From Bacteroidales bacterium UBA1219 (GTDB lineage Bacteria; Bacteroidota; Bacteroidia; Bacteroidales; P3), in the NCBI GenBank assembly GCA_002309295.1, contig DBXF01000083.1, positions 226 through 9,364 on the forward strand: 9,139 nt of DNA. The letters are read 5' to 3'. Position numbers and translations under genes: made by a program. Positions within the stretch are counted from its first letter, which is position 1. Every line of letters starts with the position of its first letter. The notes below the pieces were generated by a model. The model saw only the letters and a list, made by a program, of their open reading frames with translations, did not search any database and had not been told where the DNA came from. This document shows positions 1 to 7,034 of the stretch, in pieces.

Positions 1-124
1 TGTCCCACTCCTGAGTCAATGTCAATTCTTGATTCATATTGTCCTGTTTTTGTTCTTGATTTTTGTTTCCGCAGGCACACATCAGCAGACTGCATGCGGC
101 GATGATAAATGCTAATTTCTTCAT
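1..124 (-). CDS. Lipoprotein, N-terminal part only (possible secreted alpha/beta hydrolase)
   Basis: Only the first 41 codons are inside the window; the gene runs off the left edge. The start ATG is at 124-122 and the product begins MKKLAFIIAACSLLMCACGN. This is a lipoprotein signal: lysines, a hydrophobic stretch, then a lipobox-like L-M-C-A-C, with Cys18 (or Cys16) as the likely acylated residue, followed by a polar Gln/Asn/Lys-rich linker. No acidic surface-export stretch directly follows the cysteine, so it may stay periplasmic. The last visible residues (LTLTQEWD) resemble the region just before the catalytic domain of some Bacteroidales secreted alpha/beta hydrolases, but that is a guess from a few residues. 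A duplicated promoter-like element lies 38-79 bases upstream of the start. Confidence 0.7.
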   Translation of the reverse strand, partial: MKKLAFIIAACSLLMCACGNKNQEQKQDNMNQELTLTQEWD

Positions 125-161
125 TGTGTATGTGTTTTTTATTGTGTTTTGGTCGCAGCGC

Positions 162-203
162 TCAAAATTATAGAAAAATTTGGTTCAAAATTATAGAAAA
201 ATT
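162..203 (-). promoter_or_regulatory. Duplicated promoter-like element upstream of the lipoprotein
   Basis: A 19-bp direct repeat, tcaaaattatagaaaaatt, occurs at 162-180 and 185-203 (period 23 bp). Read on the minus strand each copy contains TAATTTTG (163-170 and 186-193), an exact match to the Bacteroidota -7 consensus TAnnTTTG. The proximal copy would start transcription near 155, about 30 bases before the lipoprotein ATG. The TTTG of the distal copy lies 15 bases upstream of the proximal -7 box, shorter than the usual 19-21, so the -33 element is imperfect. The two copies may be tandem promoters, or a promoter plus a duplicated operator. Confidence 0.5.
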
Positions 204-295
204 GTTTTCTAATTTGTTATATATCATTTTTTTGCAATTTTTTTATTCAATTTTCTTGTAATTTTGAGGCCGTCAGGCCGACCGGATTCAAAATA

Positions 296-3200
296 TCAAA
301 TAGTTGTCGGCAACGTCCGAATCAGTTCGGCGGTGCGTAGCAGTACGGCGATGATGTTGCTGTAGTGGTTGATGTCGTCGAAGGAGAGGGCGCGGCCTTT
401 GCGGTCCTTGAGCCATTTCTGCGCCGGCTGGTAGCCGCCGATGTAGAACTCCCACGCCTCGGCGGGCACGTTGGCAAAATACTGGCTGCCGTTGATACGC
501 ACCTTGTCGCCGTCGTACGAGAGCTGTTCCACCACCATGCTGCCCGGCTCGGGGAACTCCACCGCCGACGCCGGCACGCTGTGCATAAGATGCAGCTCGC
601 GCAACTCGTGGCCCACGCTGCGGTAACACTCGAACTCGGCGCCGTCCTTGGGATAGGGTATGCGCGGGAAATCCACTTTGAGGAACTCCTTGTATTTGGC
701 GCGGTAGGCGGGCGAGTGCAACACACCGTAGATGTAGTCGAAAACCTCCTCCGGCGCGGCCTCGCGACCTATGGCGGCGTTTATCTGCGCCCAAATGCCC
801 TCGTCCAAGTTTGCCCTGCGCTCCGTCTCAAACGAACCCTCCTCGGGATAGAGGTAGAGGGGGAAAACGTAGTTGCCTTCTCTCGTTTGCATTGATACTG
901 CATTCATGTCAGAAACGCAATCTGATGCAACAATATGTTGGAAGTCAAAGGTACTTTGCTGTCTGGAAAGTAATAAAGATATATTTTCTACAAGTGTATT
1001 ACGTAACACATTATAAAAAGAACGTTTAATCAAGTCTTTATCATAGTAGATGTTTCGTTTGTCAAAAATTCTATAATAATACGGAACAATATTGTCTTTT
1101 GAGAAAACGGAATTTTGCATTCTTTTTATCAAAGGATAACTGCTTGAATCAACAACTTTATATTTTTGGATAAAATCTGTTGTTAAATTCCCTGACAGCA
1201 AAATTTGCACTCTGTTGGCAAGAACTTCTTTGTCAATGTCTACAAAAATATCATCCCTACCAGACTGAACTCCACTTATATACGATTTCATCAGTCCATC
1301 TACTTTAAATCCTTTTTCATACTCTTCTTGAACTCCAAAATCTTTCGGCACAAAGAAAAGTTGTGGTTCTTGCGGATTCAATACATTCCATTCCAAGGAA
1401 TGAAAATTGTGGTTTTGTAAAAACTCATATTTATACTCACGTGTTCCAAACAAGTCGAAATGTCTAACTTCGGCGGGTGCTTTGCTTTTGCCGGCTTTCT
1501 TTACAAAGATATTGATGCTAACGCCCTGCATAATGTCAAACACATTCTCGTCCTTGCTGCCGTCGGGGCAGGTCTCTTTTTTGCGTGTGTTGCCGTGCAG
1601 GTCGAGGATATAAATTTTGTCGAACACCCGCATCAGTTCGCTGCGCATCTGGCGGTGGATAAGTCCGTCGATAAACGAGTTGTTGGAGATGTAGGCCACA
1701 ATGCCTTCGCCGTTGCGTTCCACATAGTATTGCGCCAAGCGGATAAACTTGATATAGTCGTCGGAAAGCGGCTGTATATTGCGTTCGTTGAGGTTTTTCT
1801 TGTAGTCGTCGAGCAGTTTGCCAATCCATTCGCCTTTGTTGTTGCTGCTCACGCTATACGGCGGGTTGCCCATCACAATCATCACGGGTGCGGATTTTTT
1901 GATATGCGAGGCTTCGTTGGCTTCCTGTGCCAGATAGTTGCCGAAAAGGGTTCCGGCGTCGGCGGGGGCCTCTTCGAGCGAGTTGGTGAGGAACACGCGC
2001 AGACGCTGTTGTGCGGGGATGCCTATCTCCATGTCGAGTTTCAGGTGTGCAATGGTGTAGGGTGCCATCATCAGCTCGAAACCGTGGAGTCGCGGCAGCA
2101 GATGTTCGGGCACGTAGGTGGCCCAGGCGCCCATCTGTCCCCCGAGGTCGCGTTTTATCTGCCGTACCGTTTCGGCAAGGAAAGTGCCTGTGCCTGTGGC
2201 GGGGTCGAGCACCTGCACACGGTGTTTCAGCACTTTTTGTTTGCGGTGCTTGGGGTCTTGTTCCACCTCCTGTTGCACCTCCACCTTGGCGGTGTCGGCC
2301 AGTCCCATGGGCAGTCCGAAATCGCTGCGCAGTATGTCGTCAACGGCGCACACTATAAATTCCACCACGGGCTGGGGTGTGTAGTAAACGCCGCATTGTT
2401 TCTTGGCGGCGGGGTCGTATTGGAAAAGGAAATCCTCGTAGAAATGGAGCATGGGGTCGGTCTGCTGTGTGTTTTTGCCGAAACCCTGCATAATTCTGGC
2501 CATGTCCGTTGCCGCAAAGGCGCTTACAAGGTCGTCCACAATCCAAGCTATGCGTTCGTCGAGGTCGTAGCCTGCAATCTGCTGGAACACTTTGCGCAGG
2601 AAGGGGTTACTTTTTGGGATGAGGTTGGCGGCTTCGGAGCGTGTGAAATCTTCGGGAGTTTCGTCGTGCAGACGTGCGGCGAACATGCCGTAGGCGATGG
2701 TCTGTGCGTAGATGTCGGCGAAGGTCTTTGGCGAGATGTCGTGGATAAGCACCTGGCGGAAGGCTTCCATATATCCCCGCAGTTCGGTGGGGTTGTCGCC
2801 GTCTTGGATAAGTGCCTGCTCGATGATGTCGCGCAGCAGACGTGCCTTGCCGGCCATTAGCTGTGCCAGACGGCTGGCGGAGGTGATGCGTTGTATCTGC
2901 GACGAGCGTATGTGGTCCATCAGTAGGATGAAACGGTCGGGGTCGGAGAGACGTATGCGGTTGCCCTGAATCTCGGCCAGTCGCACCGACTGTTGCCACT
3001 CGCCGTGTTCGTAGAGGTGGAAATCGAGGTAGTCGGTGAAGATAATGGTGTCGAGCGAGGCTTTGTAGCGGTCGAACTGCTCTTTGTTTTTCTTGCGTCC
3101 GTCGAGGTCGCCGTCTTCGAGGTCCTTGGCTTCGATATAGGCCACGGCCATCTCTTTGCGCAGAAGGGTGATGTCGGGCGCGCCGCAGTCGATATGGCTC

Positions 3201-3337
3201 TGCTCGTTGATGACGATGAGGCCTGTGCAATCCTGCAAAAGACGTTGCAGGGCGGGGCGGAACGAGTGCTCGGTGGTGATGCCGGTCTGGTAAAGTCTGT
3301 CGATTTCCTTGATATAGACGGAGATATGTTCTGTCAT
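296..3337 (-). CDS. Single-chain restriction-modification enzyme: PD-(D/E)xK nuclease fused to N6-adenine methylase (Type ISP-like / Type IIG)
   Basis: This 1013-residue cytoplasmic enzyme should methylate adenine in a specific site using S-adenosylmethionine and cleave unmodified DNA, without a separate restriction subunit. Residues 1-150 hold a nuclease signature: GAPD with Asp55, then E69-A-K71, the D...ExK pattern of PD-(D/E)xK nucleases. The methylase core has a CGVYYTP motif (315-321), SAM-binding DPATGTGTFL (378-387) and catalytic NPPY (491-494). Target recognition probably spans about 670-890, beginning at SGVQSGRDD. The C-terminus, including IGGYQPAQKWLKDRKGR (967-982), matches the Type ISP specificity region as I know it. 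True Type ISP enzymes (about 1500 aa) carry a helicase between nuclease and methylase; none is seen here, so the architecture is closer to Type IIG/IIL. All motifs are intact. Codons for residues about 620-820 are far more AT-rich than the rest. No methylase, specificity or helicase partner is next to it. Confidence 0.88.
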   Translation of the reverse strand: MTEHISVYIKEIDRLYQTGITTEHSFRPALQRLLQDCTGLIVINEQSHIDCGAPDITLLRKEMAVAYIEAKDLEDGDLDGRKKNKEQFDRYKASLDTIIFTDYLDFHLYEHGEWQQSVRLAEIQGNRIRLSDPDRFILLMDHIRSSQIQRITSASRLAQLMAGKARLLRDIIEQALIQDGDNPTELRGYMEAFRQVLIHDISPKTFADIYAQTIAYGMFAARLHDETPEDFTRSEAANLIPKSNPFLRKVFQQIAGYDLDERIAWIVDDLVSAFAATDMARIMQGFGKNTQQTDPMLHFYEDFLFQYDPAAKKQCGVYYTPQPVVEFIVCAVDDILRSDFGLPMGLADTAKVEVQQEVEQDPKHRKQKVLKHRVQVLDPATGTGTFLAETVRQIKRDLGGQMGAWATYVPEHLLPRLHGFELMMAPYTIAHLKLDMEIGIPAQQRLRVFLTNSLEEAPADAGTLFGNYLAQEANEASHIKKSAPVMIVMGNPPYSVSSNNKGEWIGKLLDDYKKNLNERNIQPLSDDYIKFIRLAQYYVERNGEGIVAYISNNSFIDGLIHRQMRSELMRVFDKIYILDLHGNTRKKETCPDGSKDENVFDIMQGVSINIFVKKAGKSKAPAEVRHFDLFGTREYKYEFLQNHNFHSLEWNVLNPQEPQLFFVPKDFGVQEEYEKGFKVDGLMKSYISGVQSGRDDIFVDIDKEVLANRVQILLSGNLTTDFIQKYKVVDSSSYPLIKRMQNSVFSKDNIVPYYYRIFDKRNIYYDKDLIKRSFYNVLRNTLVENISLLLSRQQSTFDFQHIVASDCVSDMNAVSMQTREGNYVFPLYLYPEEGSFETERRANLDEGIWAQINAAIGREAAPEEVFDYIYGVLHSPAYRAKYKEFLKVDFPRIPYPKDGAEFECYRSVGHELRELHLMHSVPASAVEFPEPGSMVVEQLSYDGDKVRINGSQYFANVPAEAWEFYIGGYQPAQKWLKDRKGRALSFDDINHYSNIIAVLLRTAELIRTLPTTI

Positions 3338-3447
3338 AGGGCTGTTTTTACTGATGAATGGTAACCTTTAGTAACGTCGAAAGGCGTGGATTATTGCACC
3401 ACTAATGCAAAATCACCATAAATGATGAGTATCGAGAAACCGTCTTT

Positions 3448-3479
3448 ACAAAAAAAGCGCCGCCTTGCAAGGCGGCGCT
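3448..3479 (-). terminator. Intrinsic terminator of the outer-membrane protein gene
   Basis: Bases 3456-3479 form a perfect 24-bp palindrome whose left half is AGCGCCGCCTTG, giving a very GC-rich stem. On the minus strand it is followed directly by a run of seven T (complement of the A-run at 3450-3456). It starts 22 bases past the stop codon at 3502, so it terminates the barrel protein transcript and separates it from the restriction-modification gene. The plus strand has no T-run after the stem, so it should work in one direction. Confidence 0.9.
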
Positions 3480-3501
3480 GTACTGTGGTAACCTTATTCT
3501 G

Positions 3502-4164
3502 CTAGAAAGTGTATCCCAATCCTACAAAGAAACCAGCGCTTTTGGTCTTAATGTTGTCGTTGGAGTTCAAGTCCATCAAGCCGAAGCGGTAGCCGCCGAA
3601 GAGACGGAACACATCGTACTGGAACTGAAGTCCGAATGCGGCAGCGATGTCGAAACGGTTGTTTTCGCTGTCGTCGCCGTACATGTCGTAATCTTTCTCC
3701 GAGGTGCTGGAGCTACCAAGCACGGTGGTGGTTGTGGTAACGTGGGTGTTGCCATATACGGCAAGGCTGAAAGTCGGGCCTACGAAAGCCGAAATTTTGG
3801 CGCTGCTACCGAGCGGGAAACTGTAGTTGAACAGCAGAGGCACATCCAACAATATCTGTGTGGTTTTAATCTTGTCGTTGGCGCTTACCACGATGAGGTC
3901 GTTGCTACCGGTCTGGGTCTTGAAGTTGAAGCGTCCCTGCAGTCCGAAAGCCACACCGAAATTCTTGGCAAAACCATAGTTGTAGGTAAAACCTGCAAAA
4001 AAGCCGTTCAAATCGGAAGACGAGGTGTTTGTCGTGTTTCCGACGGTGACCTTCGAGGTATATGTTACGGGAGCATAACCGATGTTGACGCCCAGCTGGG
4101 CCTTAGCTGTGCCTGCGAGGAGCATTGCAGCTGCACAGGCGATGATTGCAATTGTTTTCTTCAT
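3502..4164 (-). CDS. Outer-membrane beta-barrel protein (porin family, OMP_b-brl type)
   Basis: The product is 220 residues. It starts with a clean Sec signal peptide (MKKTIAIIACAAAMLLAGTAKA, cut after AKA near residue 22). The mature part shows alternating polar/hydrophobic strands rich in Gly, Tyr, Phe and Asn, for example VNIGYAPVTYTSK, GFFAGFTYNYGF, KISAFVGPTFSLAVYGN and LFGGYRFGLMDLN. It ends in GFFVGLGYTF, with the terminal aromatic residue expected for insertion into the outer membrane. Length and composition fit the small eight-strand barrels common in Bacteroidota; Thr/Ser-rich stretches are probably loops. The substrate or structural role cannot be read from sequence. The gene is a single transcription unit with its own consensus promoter (4218-4248) and strong terminator (3448-3479). 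Confidence 0.85.
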   Translation of the reverse strand: MKKTIAIIACAAAMLLAGTAKAQLGVNIGYAPVTYTSKVTVGNTTNTSSSDLNGFFAGFTYNYGFAKNFGVAFGLQGRFNFKTQTGSNDLIVVSANDKIKTTQILLDVPLLFNYSFPLGSSAKISAFVGPTFSLAVYGNTHVTTTTTVLGSSSTSEKDYDMYGDDSENNRFDIAAAFGLQFQYDVFRLFGGYRFGLMDLNSNDNIKTKSAGFFVGLGYTF

Positions 4165-4217
4165 AACTGTTGAGTTTTAAATGTTTATAATGTTTTATAA
4201 AAATTGTTTCTCATCTG

Positions 4218-4248
4218 CAAAAATACGTTTTTTTTTAGATTTGACAAA
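4218..4248 (-). promoter_or_regulatory. Consensus Bacteroidota promoter of the outer-membrane protein gene
   Basis: On the minus strand there is TTTG (complement of 4245-4248), then exactly 19 bases, then TATTTTTG (complement of 4218-4225). This fits the Bacteroidota primary sigma consensus of TTTG, 19-21 bases, TAnnTTTG. The predicted start is near 4211, giving a 5' leader of about 46 bases that is A/T-rich, as is usual for highly expressed genes in this phylum. The promoter lies just after the stop of the TetR-type regulator. Confidence 0.85.
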
Positions 4249-4286
4249 GAGTACCGGAAAAAATGCGACTTACTGGGATGAAAGTA

Positions 4287-4805
4287 TCAGGCCATTTTTG
4301 CGGTGGTCTCGCGGATTATGCGTGCCATTTCGTCGGGCGATTTGTCGAAGTCGCGGATAATCCACTCGCGTAGGATGCCGTAGAGCGAGAAAGAGAACAT
4401 GGCAGTGCGGTAAACTTGTTCGGGGTGGGCGATATGATGGTCGTGCAGCGTGGCGGTGAACGAATCGGCCAATTCCTTCATCAACCCGCGACGGTAGAGT
4501 ATCCGCAGGGTGTCGCGTATCTCGTAGTTGTACTGGAACCATGCCTCGGCGTTGTCGATAACCCAGTCGTTGTACCCCTCCAAACCGTGTCGTTCGCAAT
4601 AAAGTTGCCACAGACGCACCATGTGATAGGTTACAGCCTCGCTCTTGGAGTGGAAAGCACGGAACCACGATGCACGGTGATATCCGCTGGCGTCGCAAAT
4701 CTGCTTCACCTGTATCTTGTCGAGCGGCCATTGCTCCAGCAGTTTCATCACTGCCCCTGCCATGCAGTCTTTCAAAAATTCGGAAGTGTTGTCAGCCTTA
4801 GTCAT
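4287..4805 (-). CDS. TetR/AcrR-family transcriptional regulator
   Basis: This 172-residue protein fits the family's usual length (170-220). The N-terminal helix-turn-helix is clear at residues about 31-52 (IQVKQICDASGYHRASWFRAF), which follows the TetR pattern 'I.V..I...aG.....fYr.F.sK', here continued by HSKSEAV. Residues 60-172 form the helical ligand-binding/dimer half; YGILREWIIRDFDKSPDEMARII near the C-terminus resembles the TetR_C_8 type of regulator. It is the last gene of the CDF/flavoprotein/small membrane protein operon, 15 bases after the preceding stop, so it may repress its own operon in response to a metal, redox-active or toxic ligand; that role is inferred from position. No operator palindrome was identified with confidence. 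The ligand is unknown. Confidence 0.85.
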   Translation of the reverse strand: MTKADNTSEFLKDCMAGAVMKLLEQWPLDKIQVKQICDASGYHRASWFRAFHSKSEAVTYHMVRLWQLYCERHGLEGYNDWVIDNAEAWFQYNYEIRDTLRILYRRGLMKELADSFTATLHDHHIAHPEQVYRTAMFSFSLYGILREWIIRDFDKSPDEMARIIRETTAKMA

Positions 4806-4820
4806 TTATTGGTTGTGGTT

Positions 4821-5045
4821 TTAGTGCTTTATGTCATTTTTTTCTTTTGTAAATATGTAAACGGCCAATGTCGGAAGTATGACCAATAGCCATAACACCA
4901 CTTCCACCAATGCGTACGACCCGAAATAGTCGACCAATGTCTGGAATTTCAGTACTCCATCCACCAAAAAGACCAGAAGTCCGAACCAGCAAAGGAAAAA
5001 TATTGCTGCAAACTTGATTTTCCGCTTTTTCAGTTTCATACTCAT
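4821..5045 (-). CDS. Small two-helix membrane protein of unknown function
   Basis: The 74-residue product starts with a basic segment (MSMKLKKRKIKF) followed by two hydrophobic helices, about residues 12-31 (AAIFFLCWFGLLVFLVDGVL) and 44-66 (YALVEVVLWLLVILPTLAVYIF). It ends in a charged tail, KEKNDIKH. The positive-inside rule puts both ends in the cytoplasm. An in-frame ATG two codons later (5039) is an equally good start. It lies 28 bases after the flavoprotein stop and 15 before the TetR start, so it is almost certainly co-transcribed with both. I do not recognise the family. It could be an accessory subunit of the transporter, or an anchor or electron-transfer partner for the exported flavoprotein; neither is shown by the sequence. 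Confidence 0.75.
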   Translation of the reverse strand: MSMKLKKRKIKFAAIFFLCWFGLLVFLVDGVLKFQTLVDYFGSYALVEVVLWLLVILPTLAVYIFTKEKNDIKH

Positions 5046-5073
5046 GTAAAATTGGGTTGGGAAATTACTCTTC

Positions 5074-5814
5074 TCACCTTATAAAGTTCATTCCCTGCCA
5101 ATCCTCGCGTTTGGGGAGGTCGGCGTTGCCGGAATGTGTCTTTTTCAGCAGCCAAGCCATGTTGTCGGCCATTGTGCGCATTGTCTGCATGCCTTCGGTG
5201 TCGAGTGCGGCCTCGCCTTCGGCTCGGCCGTAAGCAATGTTCCAGTACTGCGATGTTACCACGGGCATGTTGAGCATCTGGAAAGGCATCAGCAGGGTTT
5301 GGTACACTGCCGAGGCGCCGCCCCTGCGGCATACGGCCACCGCCGCCGCGGGCTTGTTCTGCATCAGATGGGGAGCGGCGTAGCACAGTCGCTGCACAAG
5401 GCTCAACACCGTGCCGTTGGGCTGTCCGTAATACACCGGCGAACCCACTATAATGCCGTCGCAGCCCGACATAAGGTCGATGACGTGGTTGCAGAGGTCG
5501 TCGTCGAAAACGCAACGGCCCGTCCCGCGACAATAGTTGCAAGCCACACAGCCGTGTACCGCCTGTCGGCCAACCTGTATCAGCTCTGTCGCTATGCCAT
5601 TCTTCTCCAGCTGCTTGGCGGCCTCCATCAGGGCGAGGTGCGTGTTGCCACTCTCTCGTGGGCTTCCGTTGATAAGAAGCACTTTCATATTGCGTGAATG
5701 TGTTAATGTATTATTGTTTGACTCTTGTGCCGCAATCGACCCCAACGGCGAGGCCATCACCACCCCCGCTGCCGCCGTCATTGCCGACTTCTTGATAAAT
5801 TCTCTTCTATCCAT
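5074..5814 (-). CDS. Tat-exported flavodoxin/NADPH-dependent FMN reductase family protein with a four-cysteine cluster
   Basis: The protein has 246 residues from the chosen ATG at 5814. The start gives a twin-arginine signal: MDRREFIKKSA, a mild hydrophobic stretch, and a likely cut after SIAA near residue 29. An upstream in-frame ATG (5847) would overlap the transporter gene and add 11 residues without benefit. The flavodoxin-like domain begins at residue 43 (MKVLLINGSPRESGNTH), where NGSPRESGNT is the FMN phosphate-binding loop; GSPVYYGQPNG (124-134) is the second flavin loop. Between them are Cys89, 92, 95 and 101 (CX2CX2CX5C), similar to the cluster of iron-sulfur flavoproteins (Isf) and related reductases, so it may bind [4Fe-4S] as well as FMN. 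Tat export suits a protein that folds with its cofactor in the cytoplasm. An internal start at residue 43 could give a cytosolic form. It follows the CDF stop by 7 bases. The redox partner is unknown. Confidence 0.87.
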   Translation of the reverse strand: MDRREFIKKSAMTAAAGVVMASPLGSIAAQESNNNTLTHSRNMKVLLINGSPRESGNTHLALMEAAKQLEKNGIATELIQVGRQAVHGCVACNYCRGTGRCVFDDDLCNHVIDLMSGCDGIIVGSPVYYGQPNGTVLSLVQRLCYAAPHLMQNKPAAAVAVCRRGGASAVYQTLLMPFQMLNMPVVTSQYWNIAYGRAEGEAALDTEGMQTMRTMADNMAWLLKKTHSGNADLPKREDWQGMNFIR

Positions 5815-5821
5815 GTATTTT

Positions 5822-6925
5822 CTATTCGCTGTAATTATGGTCGACAACGACTATTATTTGCATATCAGGTGCCAACGGCTGTAGTTCAACGATGAGGGTA
5901 CCGACAAGAGCCGCATCGTCTCGGACGGAGATGTCAGGCACCACGTCGACGGAGAGCATGCGGTCGCGCTCGGAGTAGTAAAACCCGTGCACCTGCACGA
6001 TTTCCTTGTGCTCCGCGAGACGTTTCATGACGGCGCTCTGCAATTCGGCCACAGGCCCACTACCAGTGGCGTTGGCATAGATGCCGACGGTCATAATGAT
6101 GCCGTAGCGCTCGTACATCATGACAGAGATGCGACGCGTGAGGCCGTGGATATCGTGGGCGCTTATCGTGTCGTCGACACCTATATGCACCGAGCCAATC
6201 ATCACGTCGGGACCGTAGTTGTGGAGGATAAGGTCAAAAACGCCACGCACACCCTCCTGGGAGGCTACGTCGTGCTTGATCTGCCGCACAAGCTCGGGCG
6301 ATACCTTCTTGCCCAGCAGTTCGTTGATGGGCGAGGCAAGCATCTCGAAGCCAGCCTTGATGATGAGCAGCGAGATGAGGGCGCCGAGCCAGCCGTCGAC
6401 AGAGACATTCCACATCAGCATGATGCCCGCCGAAACAAGGGTAGCGAGGGTGATGATGGCGTCGAACAGGGCATCGCTTCCCGAGGCCACCAACGCGTCG
6501 CTCTTCAGCTGCTGTCCCTTGCGCTTTACAAAGAGACCCAAAACTATCTTGACGGCGATGGCCACGATGATGACCACCAGCGTCACGGTGGTGTAACTCG
6601 GCGCGGTGGGGGCGATAATCTTCTTCACCGACTCGACAAGCGATGTGACACCTGCCGCCAGCACGATGAGGGCTATGATGATGGCGCTGAAATACTCCAC
6701 GCGGCCGAAGCCGAAGGGGTGCTCGCGGTCGGGCGGACGCTGCGAGAGCTTGGTACCAACGATGGTGATGACGCTTGAGAGGGCGTCGCTGAGGTTGTTG
6801 ACGGCATCCATCACGATGGCGACGCTGCCGGCAATCAGGCCAACTACGGCCTTGAACGCTGCCAACAGCACATTGGCGCCGATGCCAACCCAACTGGTGC
6901 GGATAATCTGTGTTTGACGGTCCAT
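5822..6925 (-). CDS. Cation diffusion facilitator (CDF) family metal-efflux transporter
   Basis: This 367-residue inner-membrane metal/proton antiporter starts at the ATG at 6925 (MDRQTQIIRTSW); the frame stays open to 7063, but the extra N-terminus is polar and unlike the family. Six membrane helices occupy about residues 12-200. The CDF signature SVAIVMDAVNNLSDALSS (34-51) lies in helix 2, followed by REHPFGFGRVEYFSA (67-81). The metal-site positions look like N43xxxD47 in helix 2 and D151xxxD155 in helix 5, with Ala147 where zinc-type CDFs have His; this Asn/Asp set is reminiscent of manganese-type (MntE-like) members, but the metal is not certain. The cytoplasmic part (205-367) is about twice the usual length and seems to hold two ferredoxin-like dimerisation domains (about 208-285 and 292-363). 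It is first in the operon with the Tat flavoprotein, the 74-aa membrane protein and the TetR regulator. Confidence 0.9.
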   Translation of the reverse strand: MDRQTQIIRTSWVGIGANVLLAAFKAVVGLIAGSVAIVMDAVNNLSDALSSVITIVGTKLSQRPPDREHPFGFGRVEYFSAIIIALIVLAAGVTSLVESVKKIIAPTAPSYTTVTLVVIIVAIAVKIVLGLFVKRKGQQLKSDALVASGSDALFDAIITLATLVSAGIMLMWNVSVDGWLGALISLLIIKAGFEMLASPINELLGKKVSPELVRQIKHDVASQEGVRGVFDLILHNYGPDVMIGSVHIGVDDTISAHDIHGLTRRISVMMYERYGIIMTVGIYANATGSGPVAELQSAVMKRLAEHKEIVQVHGFYYSERDRMLSVDVVPDISVRDDAALVGTLIVELQPLAPDMQIIVVVDHNYSE

Positions 6926-6982
6926 AATGCTCGTTATTTTACATTTTGACAACGCCCGTTGATGAAAAAAATTGTACTTTTC

Positions 6983-7013
6983 TTGCGTATTTTGAAGAAA
7001 AGGCGTATCTTTG
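6983..7013 (+). promoter_or_regulatory. Bacteroidota-type promoter reading toward the 236-aa gene
   Basis: TTG at 6983-6985, a 20-base spacer and TATCTTTG at 7006-7013 match the Bacteroidota consensus (TAnnTTTG exact; -33 box partial). Predicted transcription start is near 7020, leaving a leader of about 250 bases before the ATG at 7268. The -7 box overlaps a perfect palindrome, CTTTGCAAAG (7009-7018). It lies in the divergent gap with the CDF operon, which is read in the other direction from 6925. Confidence 0.65.
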
Positions 7014-7034
7014 CAAAGAGTATTTAGGACGTGA

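Noticed and set aside
1460..2860. A 466-codon open frame on the plus strand opposite the restriction-modification gene
   Set aside because: Its translation is His/Val/Cys-rich with no recognisable motif and it is antisense to conserved methylase motifs; it is a shadow of high-GC coding sequence.
3394..3410. TTGCA-N7-TGCAA inverted repeat upstream of the restriction-modification gene as a controller (C-protein) operator
   Set aside because: The arms are only 5 bp and no C-protein gene is present in the window; chance occurrence is likely.
3359..3495. TGGTAACCTT repeated at 3359-3368 and 3486-3495, possibly borders of an inserted element
   Set aside because: It is only 10 bp, the 117 bases between hold just a terminator and non-coding sequence, and there are no terminal inverted repeats or transposase.
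5987..6778. A 263-codon plus-strand frame opposite the CDF gene
   Set aside because: The product is Asp/His/Arg-rich and low-complexity, as expected from antisense of a membrane-protein gene; the minus frame carries clear CDF motifs.
7014..7022. Minus-strand TACTCTTTG as a promoter for the CDF operon
   Set aside because: It has three rather than two bases between TA and TTTG, and no TTTG box at the right distance upstream, so I do not assign a promoter for that operon.
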